Assembly: GCA_964019135.1 (NCBI GenBank)
Contig: OZ025263.1
Location: 25,109,639 to 25,173,638, forward strand
From: Arenicola marina
Lineage: Eukaryota; Annelida; Polychaeta; Arenicolidae
Length of the DNA stretch: 64,000 nt
Direction: 5' to 3'
This document shows, in pieces, positions 53,601-64,000 of the stretch; the stretch's first letter is position 1, and each line of letters starts with the position of its first letter. Both the position numbers and the translations under genes were made by a program. A model generated the notes under the pieces. The model saw only the letters and a program-made list of their open reading frames with translations. It was not told the origin of the DNA and did no database searches.

Positions 53601-56600
53601 TGTCCCTTGCGTTTGGGTGACATGGGGTGGCGGCTGCCTTGACCCCTGTGTTGGGTGACATTGGGTGGCGGCTGCCTCAACCCCTGTGTTGGGTGAAATG
53701 TGGTGACGGTTGACTTGATCTCTGTGTTTGGGTCACATGAGGTGACCGCTGACTTGCCCCCGTGTTGGATGACATGGGGTGGCGACTGCCTTGACCACAG
53801 TGTTTGGGTGACGTGGGTGGCGGCTGCCTTGAACCCTGTGTTGGGTGACAAAGAGTGACGGCTGACTCGACCCCTGTGTTGGATGACGTGGGGTGGCGGC
53901 TGTCTTGACCCCTGTGTTAGGTGACATGGGGTGACGACTGCCTTGACCCCTGTGTTGCATGCAGTGCCTAGGTTCATATACTGGCTGCCGAACCTATCTT
54001 ACCCCATGCTCTGGGAGTCTCATTCATGGTGGACAACACGAGGCAATGCCCGCACCTTTAGTCACATGTCCCCTTCTTTCTCACATAGCAAACCCCATCA
54101 TTGGCCTAAAGCTTAGCACAGTCAGCTCTAGGAGCTGAGCGGTGATACCCCAACCCAACCAATATCAATAAAACTGTTAAAGCTAATCATGTTCCCTGAC
54201 ACCGGTGTCTGCCTTGTTTTTGTCAATGCATTCCGTATGCAATTCAAGAGGTTTCTGTATTTTGCCCTCCTTTCTCCAAAGCTTGCTTTTCAGGGAGGAC
54301 AGCGACCTAACAAGAACGGCCGAATGTTTAAAGCATGCTCGCGATGTTATAAAAATATAAATCAAACAGGAAACCTATTTATGTGTTCTCGTTATATGGC
54401 GTAGCATAAGAAATATTTCTTGTGACAGGCGAAGCCGATAGATTGGTTTTCTATGACGGCTTATTCACCATTCTTCGGGTGGTTCATTTTTCTCCTATCG
54501 GCTTTGCACAAAACAAAATTAAACCAATCGATCTACTGAAATATGTGAATGCATGAAGTGTGAGTGCCTTCAATTATTGAAAGCTCCTATCTTCTCCGCA
54601 AGTCGGAGTCGAGTCCGTATACATCGTCACGCGGGAGTCACTTTTTTTTGGTGTCACAAGTGTTTAATTCCGGCGCTACCTACATCAATGCTTATGAGCC
54701 CCAGGTGGCTTTAAGAGATACAGACAGAAACCGCTCTTGCCGAGACCCTTCATAGCAGAGTGACTTTAATCCGTTAGTCCGGGTCACTGCGGAGCCGTAA
54801 ACGTGAGTAATGACTTGGTGGGGTGCCACCCTCATAGAGTCACGTGGGCGACCGCTTTCCAAAACGAGGCTGTAATGACCTCTGGCGGAAGTGACCCTGA
54901 TGTAACGGCGCTAGTCTCCGACACTAAATCACCGCGACCTTGACGTGACAAGGCAAGGTGGGCGCTGAGGCCGGAAGACGTCTTCCTCCCGGGGGGATGA
55001 CATCTATGGTGGAGGGGGCCACCGTTAAGCGGGTGTCAAGGCAATCTAAATTCTAGGCCAGGATTCCAGTTCATGCCGCGTCCATCCATGTTCCCCGGCT
55101 CTGGGTGTACACCCGGGTGACTCTCTGGGCAACGGTCACGCGGGGCAGTGGGGAACCGGAGTAGGGAGCCGCTTACCACATGAAGTGACGTCAACATGGA
55201 ACAATGAAAACTAAACGCAATCCTTGCGGATAATGAGCTCGGGGTTTATGTGGCGGAAGGGATGTAGATTTGGCGATGACTAATGATAACAGTCATTACT
55301 CCGCAACCGGACAGCCGATTAACCTGAAATTTTCAATGTAGCTTCGATGATCATAGACACATGTAACAATATGACAAGTACCATTAGCATATATATTGTA
55401 TGCATTTCAACTATCTGTTTCAATGTTGAGTTTCCTTATGTGCATCTGGTCATATGTATTAAAGTTCCAGCGAAAGTTGAGTCCGGTTTCTTTTGGGTTG
55501 AGACCTGGTTTGAAGCGCTTAAGCCATATGAATGCTTCCTAAATGGCACAAAAAAAAAAGAAAAAAAAAAAAGGAATGCTTCTCGAATGCCATCCTTATC
55601 GTCGTCGGAAACAATGAGGGGACGAAAGTTAAAGGTTTTGAATCTTTTTTGCTGTACGTTTCTAATTTAGAAAATTTGGGATAGGGATAATATGCAATCT
55701 TAATTTATATCTGTCCTAATAGAGTCAGATAAATGACGTCTCTTACCAAAGTCGCTGCTGAATATCATTTATAGCATAAAAGGCAAATAAAACATGTGAC
55801 TAATATTGAAGTATAGTATTTAAAAAATAAGCAAATTTATAGGTGACGCAAAAACAGGAAGTAAAAATAAGTCAACATGTTACTTTGTCTCTCTCATTGC
55901 TTTGTCTAGTGTATTTGCGTTTACAACGAGATCATCTCAATAAACAAGACAACCCTTCACGAAAAAAGGAGCACGAGCTGAAAGATAAATATGGTATGGA
56001 AAGCTAAATATGTATTTTAATTTCGTAGAATATTACTCGTTACGTTCAATCATACTACATAGCTGAAATTTCTTCCAATGGCAGCATTTATTGTACAACG
56101 CGTCAAATTGTGCAGGAAATTGTGTTCATCAATAAAAGTGTAATGTGGCATTTATTACGTTACTTCTAGCACAATCCGCATTTATTAATGTACTGTCAGG
56201 CAAACTGGGCGAGCGCTCTGGTTGGCTCAATCCATCTACACACCGGATAATCCCAAAACGACCATAAAATCGTTGTTACCTCCTAGATATCAGCTTCGTC
56301 ACACGATATACCTGACCGAAGGGCCTGGACGGGGAATGGGCCTACTTCGTTTTTATACTAACACCGGATATGACTCTCATGTTGTTTCGTTGGACGTCGG
56401 TATCTATTGTTATTTAGCCTTAAGTAATTGAAGCACGTCAGGCAGGGTAAAACTTTATGTTCTTATTGCGTCCCAGGGGAAATCGAAGCAAAACCGAGGG
56501 CACGAAATGAGACATATGTGGAAGAGAGGATGTCGTAAGCTATTGATGTGGCCATGAATATTTAATGGATACATAAATGCATGTTTTAATGTCCTTACTA

Positions 56601-59600
56601 CAGAACATATGAGGCGGACAGGTCAATGAGTACTCTCGCTGGCCACCCGAACTTGCTACCATCCGGAACTACAAAGCATTGATGAAGGGAATGCGTTTTG
56701 CTTCAGCGTTTCATCGGGCGGATTGTGGTTTATACAATTACAAATTTATTACTATTACTATTGTTAATTAGCGAGTGGTTGGTGACTATTAGCGGCGCCC
56801 ATATTGATCATTACCGTCACTTGTTTATCATCATAAACCTCGCTTATGTCCCATTCGCGCGACGGCGTCCCTTTTGCACCGCTAGGACTGGACTAGGAAA
56901 CTCGAACGAACTCAAATTTGAATTCGAACTATCCAACACATTAACACGAACGATCAAAGATATGAACTAAAGTGATCCAAAATGTTAACCCAAACGGTCC
57001 AAATTTTTAATTCTAATGATCCAAAAATATAGCTCAAAAGGAAAACTGGCCGTTTATTGCACAAGGCAAACATTTTTCACCGTTAGAGTTACCCTTGTTT
57101 CGCAAACCCTAGGTCATTAGAGTTAACTTTATGATCAGCATAATGTGACGACTGGCCAAACGTGATTTTGTGTTGTCAGTGACAAACAAGTGTAGAATTT
57201 AAAATGATTCAAATTACAGTTAATTTATGATTCTTCTATTCTGTTTATTCTATGGAGGCCATGGTGTCACCTTACCGATGTGTGTTGTAACCTGAATGAC
57301 ATCCAGTATTTCATGGATTTCACAATGACTTGCATCGGCATGTATATAATATTACAATAATTGCATAGTTTGTAATTGTGTCTCTGAACACGTTCACAGC
57401 ACGTCGATTAAACCTAAATACAGAACCGATTAACTCCGAGTGCATTTGTAATGGTCAGCAAAATGAGGTGAATTGCGATTTAACCTGGCGGCCATGTCAG
57501 GGAATCTGGGTAAAGGAGTGACCGGGTCTTGCAGCCTGTTTGTGCCGGCAGGACTCGCCTAGAGTTCCCGTTCTGGTACCCTCTCTGACCCCATCTCTCC
57601 TAACTCGCTCCCCCCCTCCCCTTCATGTACCCGCACACCCCTCCACCACACCTCCACCTTGCCATGTTGCCCTTACCCCGGCAGCCTCTTCCCACACGCC
57701 ATACCCAGGTCCGGCTTTACCTCCCCCGCCTTCCCCCCCCGACAACCTTCCTTCACATGATCTAGGGGACAACGCCCTCGCGCTAGCCTCCACCCCCACC
57801 CCCTCCCCGCCCACTCCCTCGCCTCCTTTCCTCATCTTCCCACCAGACACTACTCTCTTCCCACTTTGACAATCCACTGCACACCACCAGAGGCCGTCCC
57901 TCAGCACTAGGGGCCATTGGAAGCCATTGGAAGCATCAGCTGGCAGAGTCGCCATGGCGTGCAGCACCCACTAGCGCCGCGTGGTGGCGCTCAGCAAGCA
58001 GCACTGACTCCACAACCCAAACTTCCCGCACGGTGGCGCTAAGAGCTCTGTTTATTTAATACAGCAAAAATTTCTACGAATGCATGTCTCAATTTGTGCA
58101 ATTATCGGGAGAGGATACTTCCCAGATGCTTATATCTGTGAAGGCTATTGATGCGTTGTTCTGCAAATGGATTTCGCAAACGTATCTATATCGGTCAGGA
58201 AACACCCCGAATTCAGATGGCGTAATGCTCATCGGGTTACGTTTAGGGGTACGTTTAGTCGAAAACGTGGCGCAATAACTCCCTAATGTCAGTTAATATC
58301 GCGCAAGTACTAATGTTATCCTGTTAAGCTTTTGTTCCGACGTAAAATCAAATCTTAGCTAATGTTATTTTATCTTTAATCTTAAACAAAACAACTCTTT
58401 GTTCTAGTTGCATTCTATTATGTTTCTATTGAGATCGCCTACGTATATTGTGAACAACGCCTGTGTCTCGGAAAACGTTCAAGGCACGCCGAGCAAAGTT
58501 AATATGGACACCTTCAAGTAGCAGTGCACTTATAATGGTCAACATAATGAGGTGAATTTCCACCTGTACTGGCATCTATCTATCAATCTATCCATTCATC
58601 CATTCATCCACCTACCCATCCATCCATATATCCATCCATCCATCCATCTAAAACTTCAAAAAGCCGAAGAAGCTATTCGTCCCGCAGTATGTGGCGCCGA
58701 CGTCGTAAAACTATTTGCGGCGGCACGTAAAAATTGAGTATTTTACGCTGGTTAATTCCAAGGAGCAAATGAGGCTCGCAAGCTTAGATAACTTTAACAT
58801 CAGGGAACAGCAATGGTGGAAGCAAAAATACGCACGCGGAATGAGCGATAAATGGGGTTTGTGTCTACCCGAGAGGCCGTAACTCTGATACCACCAAGCG
58901 CAGTCTGCAGTTTGCATCCAGACCTAAAAACAAGGCTTCTGGCAATTGATGAGTTCTACGAACAGCATTGTTTTATTCGTCAATGAGGTGTATGTAACAA
59001 TGCCACGGTCGTTAAGTTGGATGGTGGTTTGGGAGGCTAAAGAGAACGAGGGGGGAGTGTGCTCTCACGCAATTCAGGTAAACTGACATGGACCCCGAGA
59101 AGGGGCCCGTGGGTATAAGATAATGAAGGGAGAAAAAAGATACACTGAGGCAGAACGGGATAGCTGGCTGGAAGACACACTGTGAGACGCTAGAAGAGCA
59201 GAGAAAGATGGAGATATAAGTGGGCAAAAAGACTGTTGGACCATTGAAAAAGTCAGACCGGCTTCAGGGTATTCAAATAGGTAGAGATGTTAAAGGGAGA
59301 CGAGGAGAACAAAAGGCCAGACTGAAAGCAAAAGATATTCTTGAAGGTGGCTATCATATCTGGATGACGCAGTTACAGAGGAACATGTTCTCTCTTGATA
59401 CAAGTGTACTAACAAGACAATGCAATCATTCATTGGCGATAACAAATGTAGGGAAACAAGGAGCACAATAATCGCATTATTTATTGTAGTAACAGAAATA
59501 TCTTTAAAGCGGCTGTGGCCGACTTGAGTTTTCTGAAGTTCGACGTTACAGCTCTGGCAATGTACCTAAATGTCATCAGTTTTCTGCGACTGGAGGTGGT

Positions 59601-59914
59601 AGCACGGATTAACTGCGTGTTTCTGTGAAATATGACTTACCTCATGAAAAGGATTCTGGTTGGTCAAGATGGTGGTTAAAGTTCATTACACAATGGCTTT
59701 TAATGGAAGAATGCCGTAATTGGCAGCCAAATGCGCGATCGCTTTCGGGAGAGTACGGTCGTTTTTCATTGAAAGGGTGGGATTCTGTTCATTGAGATTG
59801 TAAATGCCATTTGACCCCATCGATGTACTTAGTCACTGCCAGGAAGTATCGATGCGAAAGGAGGGTACAGTATAAAACCAAAGAGTAAATAGTATCATCC
59901 CTTTCTCCCAAATA

Positions 59915-60103
59915 ATGGCCGGTGCGTCTGGATGCGGAGGAGAGGTGGGGTCGTTAGTTACAGTTATGGCCATGGATATTGCTTTCCCTGCGGGGGAGGA
60001 GGGAGGGTCGATAGAGGTGGTCAAGGAGAACGGCTTCTCGGATCACACTTGTATGTATACCTTCGCTGCTTCAGCTGCAGCAATGCCGCTCACACTGAGC
60101 TAA
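59915..60103 (+). CDS. 62-codon frame of C module, unit 3
   Basis: Same frame as units 1 and 2 with TATA at 59,871 and AATAAA at 60,142. The 7-bp loss upstream (near 59,633) leaves the TATA-ATG spacing unchanged. Confidence 0.25.
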   Translation: MAGASGCGGEVGSLVTVMAMDIAFPAGEEGGSIEVVKENGFSDHTCMYTFAASAAAMPLTLS

Positions 60104-62079
60104 AGCCCCAAGAAATATCATCAAAGGTCATGTATCAACTCAATAAAGAATTGATTTATTATAATTGGCGCTGTTCAGTGAAAGCCAAGGCTCTTTGCTC
60201 ACCCGCGCGTTTTGCTATGCTTGGCCGCTACGTGGGTGGATAATGTATTGTTACTGGTATTATCGCTCCTTTCTCTTTTGACCTTTATTGTTGTCACAAC
60301 AGTCTCGGCGGGACGTTTCCAAGCACCATGAAGAGGGGACCTCGGGTTAATAAAAGACAAAACCCGAGCGAGATGGTTAATAAAGACCGAAAAATAATTC
60401 CTGATTCATGTTACACGTCTTGAACGAAATGATTTCTGTCCTGTGAGAGCGAAAATCTCTGTATCGTGACGTCATCGGAGGATGCATCCCTTTAATGCAC
60501 TGTCCTCAGGGGATGAATCTCTGTAGCGTCATCAGCGGATACGTCTTTGCTTAGGGATGTGCTCATGGGATAAATCTGTTTTCGATTTCGGAAGCGTTTT
60601 TAGCTTGATCATCAGTTTGTAAGTTTACATGTTCCTGGCATCACCAAATAGCCAGACTTCAGCCCGTCTTTGGCGGCGGCCAGGACATGATCGGAACCAT
60701 TGGACTGCAGATTGCAGGCCGTCTCTGGCTGCGGACAGAGCAGAACATGGTCAGGACCATTGGGTTGCGGACCGCTGATATTACAAAGGGTCTGCGTTGT
60801 GCTATCGTGGCCGGCTGCCGCACCCCTATATACATGGGTGGCATGGGGTGACGGACGCCTTGATCCCTGTCCTTGGTGACAGCTGGTGAAGGCTGCCTTC
60901 ACACATGGGTGGTCATCATCAACAGAAACCGCTCAGCATTGTCACTGCTTGTACATGATATAGAAGCAGTGTGCTGGTCATAGCAGGGCTACCGTGTGTG
61001 AGATAATGGGGTTCATCGCTGATGAGGCGGAGCTCTGAAGCCAACAAACAGTGTTTAATCACTTGCTGTCATTCATTATATTATCATCAACAGGAAATAA
61101 GCTAGATACATTTCTGCTTCCTCACAGATAGATAGTCGGCTGGAACTATCTATGTCTTTTTTGTAACAACCACGTGTCTCCGGTGTTGGAGCGCTCTAGC
61201 CACGGGGCTCAATTATTAACCCAGCACGGAATGCCTCTCTGCATGGATTTCAACATATTTCGCGGACGCAGTCGTCCCCTTGATACAAAACCCTCAATGT
61301 GTAATATCCTTTTACTGTCTAGTACTATCGTAACAGACTCCACTGTCACTCTGAGGAGTTAGGGACCTCCGGCAGAAAATTGCGCTTCTATTATTCCTCG
61401 TTGTTTCTTGCTTAAATGAAGAATGGTCACGGGAATCATTGTTGTAATAAACGCATATATAAAATATATAAGACGACAATATCTAGAGCCAAACTTTACA
61501 ATCTGTAACCGACTGAAAAACATGCAATATTTTATTAAGTAGAAAGCAAATTCCTCCCTTTACGACTACACGACGACTAGACAAATTAAAAGAAAAGAAA
61601 TGTCCTTCCTTTTCCGTCACATCTGTGCAATGTCTTGAAAACTAATGGTTTCCTTCTTGGCCTTCATTGCCGACAGACGTCATCTTTTTCACTAATTACA
61701 TCTGATTACGTGTGTTGTCAACCCTGGTACCTGTAATTACTTAGACATATGACATCAATACTACCTCTACTTTATTATTCTGCCAATTGACTCAAACAAG
61801 TTTCTTGTATTAGTTATTTACATAATCATGTGAAAATAATGAACAAGATTTCATATCCATAATGAAAGCAAGACATAACAGTACAGTCCACGGCAGAGGA
61901 AGACAAAGTTTGAAACCCACAATTGAAGCATAACATATTCATCTCTTAATTAGCATTGGATAACACATAGTGGGTTCCAATTTGTTCTTAGATATACTAA
62001 AAGACAAAAATGGTTTTTATTCATCCGCCGACTTCGGATAGTTAAATTGAACACGATTTCGTTATTCAAACCCGTGTAT

Positions 62080-64000
62080 TCAAGCAATGTATCATAGATA
62101 CAATGTAACGCGATGTCATTCACTGCATTATATTCTATTAACTGTAATTAATATCAATCAATTCAATTAATGCAATAAGATTGATGCGACCAATCATGTC
62201 TCCAGCAATTTCTCTTCAGCCAATACTGTTCATATATTTATCTTTGACATATATATATCTTTGATATCTTTGATATCTTTGATATATCTTTGACGCCCAT
62301 TATAAGGCACATACCAATTGTTCTATCATTCATTGTTTTAGAATTGAGTCTCCTTTAACCGTTGAAACCCAGATCATTTGTTGTCGTTTCTATCCTTTTA
62401 GAGTCACTTGTATCCACCCGCCAATAGACTCCCTTCAGCCCTGTTCTGCTACTTAACCCATCTTGATCCATTCTGCCACGTACAACTTCTTTCCGCCGCT
62501 ATTACTCGGCCAATCGTCATCAACCGCTTAATGAATCTAGTCGTATGATATATAATATCTAGTCGTATAATCGCTTTGCGCCACTGTGCTCAAGCCAATG
62601 CTAGCAACCTTTGCTATCGAGGCGGTTCTCGGACTACAGAATGGCCAACTGGTAAGTATGGCCTCGGCATATACACCACTTAGCAATAGTGTTCAGGACA
62701 TTTCCCGAATGACCTGCCTGGGTCAAATAGCTACACTCAATGAGTCTCCGTTGGATATGCGCTTGTGAGATATCGTCGCTTGTTGCTTGCGTGACATGGG
62801 GTGACGGCTGCCTTGACCCCTGTGTTGGGTGACATGGGATGACAACTGACCAACAACTTAGTCACTGATACCCCAGCGAACCAATATCAATAAAATCGTA
62901 TAAATGTCTTCATCTTATCGCTGTTTCATGACAGCTATCTTCTTTGTTTGTCCAGTACATTCCAAATCCAGTGCATAGGGGTTCTACATTACGCCTTCCT
63001 TCACCCCGGCGTGCGTTCCAAGGAACCAAATAAACATGGTCGGATATTCATAGAATACTCAGGATGTCATAAAATTAATCACAGAGGGAGACATTGTTAT
63101 GTGTCCATGTTTTTGGTAATAATACAACACGATATTATCGGAGTGATCGCAATGGCCGAAGGGGCTATCCCTCCCGAAGACTGGCGCCACCCATTTGTGG
63201 CGGACAGTAAAAATCGGGTATTTTATGCTGGTTAATTTCGCCGAGCAAATGGGGCTTGCAATCTTAGTTACCCTTAACGGCCACGCGTTGCCAATGTGTA
63301 GCTTTTGGAGGAGACAGCGAAGATACCATGGCTGGGCGGAAGTTTCATAATAGGATCAAAATCAAGTGTTTAAGCAATCCATGAGACCCCCGCAAAGTAG
63401 TGTTTTATTCGCCAATGAAGGTGTCAGTCTCAGTCTCATTCTCAGTCTCAGTCTCGGTTTTGGTCTCAGTCTCAGTCTCAGTCTCAGTCTCAGTCTCAGT
63501 CTCAGTTTCAGTCTCAGTCTCAGTCCCAGTCTCAGTCTCAGTCTCAGCGGGAGATTTCGAAACACCACGCAGAGGGGACTTCGGGTTAGTAAAAGAAAAA
63601 ACCTGAGCGGGACGATTAATAAAGAACGAAAAACAATACCTGATTCATATTACGCAGTTTGAACTTGATAATCTCTGTAGTGCGATTTCCTGTGAGCATG
63701 AGAAATTCTTGACCGTGACGTCATTGCTGAGATGAATCTCTGTATAGCGATTTCCTCAGGGATGAATATATGCACAACGTATGCCGAGGGGATGATTGTT
63801 TGTATGGTGATGTACTCAGGTTATGAATCTCGTTATTGCCATATCATCAGGACATGAATCCCTTTATTGTGATTTGACTGTCTGCTGCAGGCTTCTGGTG
63901 CCACAAGCGGAAGAATTGCTTCAGGACGACACTGCGAGCGAAATGATGACTACCTGTCCCTCTCGCTCTCTCTAAAACATTATGCGTAAATGCTTGACTG
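62080..64000 (+). repeat. macrosatellite unit 4, cut by window end
   Basis: First 1.92 kb of a further unit: expanded ATCTTTGAT repeat, A insert (62,586-62,789), B 3' half, hexamer array of 124 bp (63,424-63,547) and a CRE array with TGACGTCA at 63,716. The array therefore continues beyond the window. Confidence 0.95.

Larger units (their letters stand above)
49161..62079 (+). repeat. macrosatellite unit 3 (12,919 bp)
   Basis: Same modules. Differences seen: poly(A) broken by a G (55,550-55,572), 7-bp loss in C near 59,633, hexamer array as in unit 1 (50,505-50,640), CRE sites at 50,809, 51,964, 52,990, 55,186 and 60,467. E5, E6 and S are present as in unit 2. 38-bp array with A insert at 53,317-53,960. 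Confidence 0.95.

Noticed and set aside
1-64000. tRNA, 5S or other RNA genes and tRNA-derived SINE promoters
   Set aside because: I looked for box A/box B pairs and cloverleaf-like stretches and saw none that I could support by eye.

Overview
This 64-kb window reads as non-genic, repeat-dense eukaryotic DNA, most likely from an invertebrate animal. There are no bacterial operons, no long open frames and no recognisable tRNA, rRNA or protein-coding gene. What is present is nested minisatellites, microsatellites, a poly(A) run, TATA and AATAAA signals, and shuffled copies of about fifteen interspersed modules. The species cannot be named from the sequence. Most open frames of 60-200 codons are by-products of short repeats or start at non-ATG codons.

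Layout. (1) Bases 1-4,845 are an inverted mosaic. On the minus strand the order is G module, 55-bp repeats, B, H, F, B, H, C, CRE repeats, E2, E3; the same modules occur in forward orientation further right. (2) Bases 4,845-24,018 are forward-oriented, older, diverged copies of the same modules (named E0 to E7, B, C, M, G, J here). They include a fresh 1.41-kb tandem duplication (6,619-9,439), a set of minisatellite arrays (62-bp CRE dimer, 55-bp, 38-bp) at 15.2-16.0 kb, and a unique 0.7-kb insert at 21.5-22.2 kb. (3) Bases 24,023-64,000 are a head-to-tail macrosatellite with units of 12,249, 12,889 and 12,919 bp plus the first 1.9 kb of a fourth. The units are nearly identical, whereas the modules inside each unit are diverged paralogues of those in region 2. 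The array therefore looks like a recent amplification of one segment of this repeat landscape.

Possible function. The only unit resembling a gene is the C module: a TATA box, then 44 bp later an ATG that opens a 62-codon frame, then AATAAA 39 bp past the stop. It is present once per macrosatellite unit, with two older copies (35 codons, same 44-bp spacing) at 14.65 kb and, inverted, at 1.46 kb. Arrays of perfect CRE palindromes (TGACGTCA, 21 in the window against about one expected) lie next to it. This suggests, but does not show, a repeated transcription unit with potential CREB/ATF-type sites.

Limits: boundaries were read by eye and are good to roughly 10-30 bp unless stated as exact. No alignment or database search was possible. 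A collapsed or falsely expanded assembly of the array cannot be excluded.
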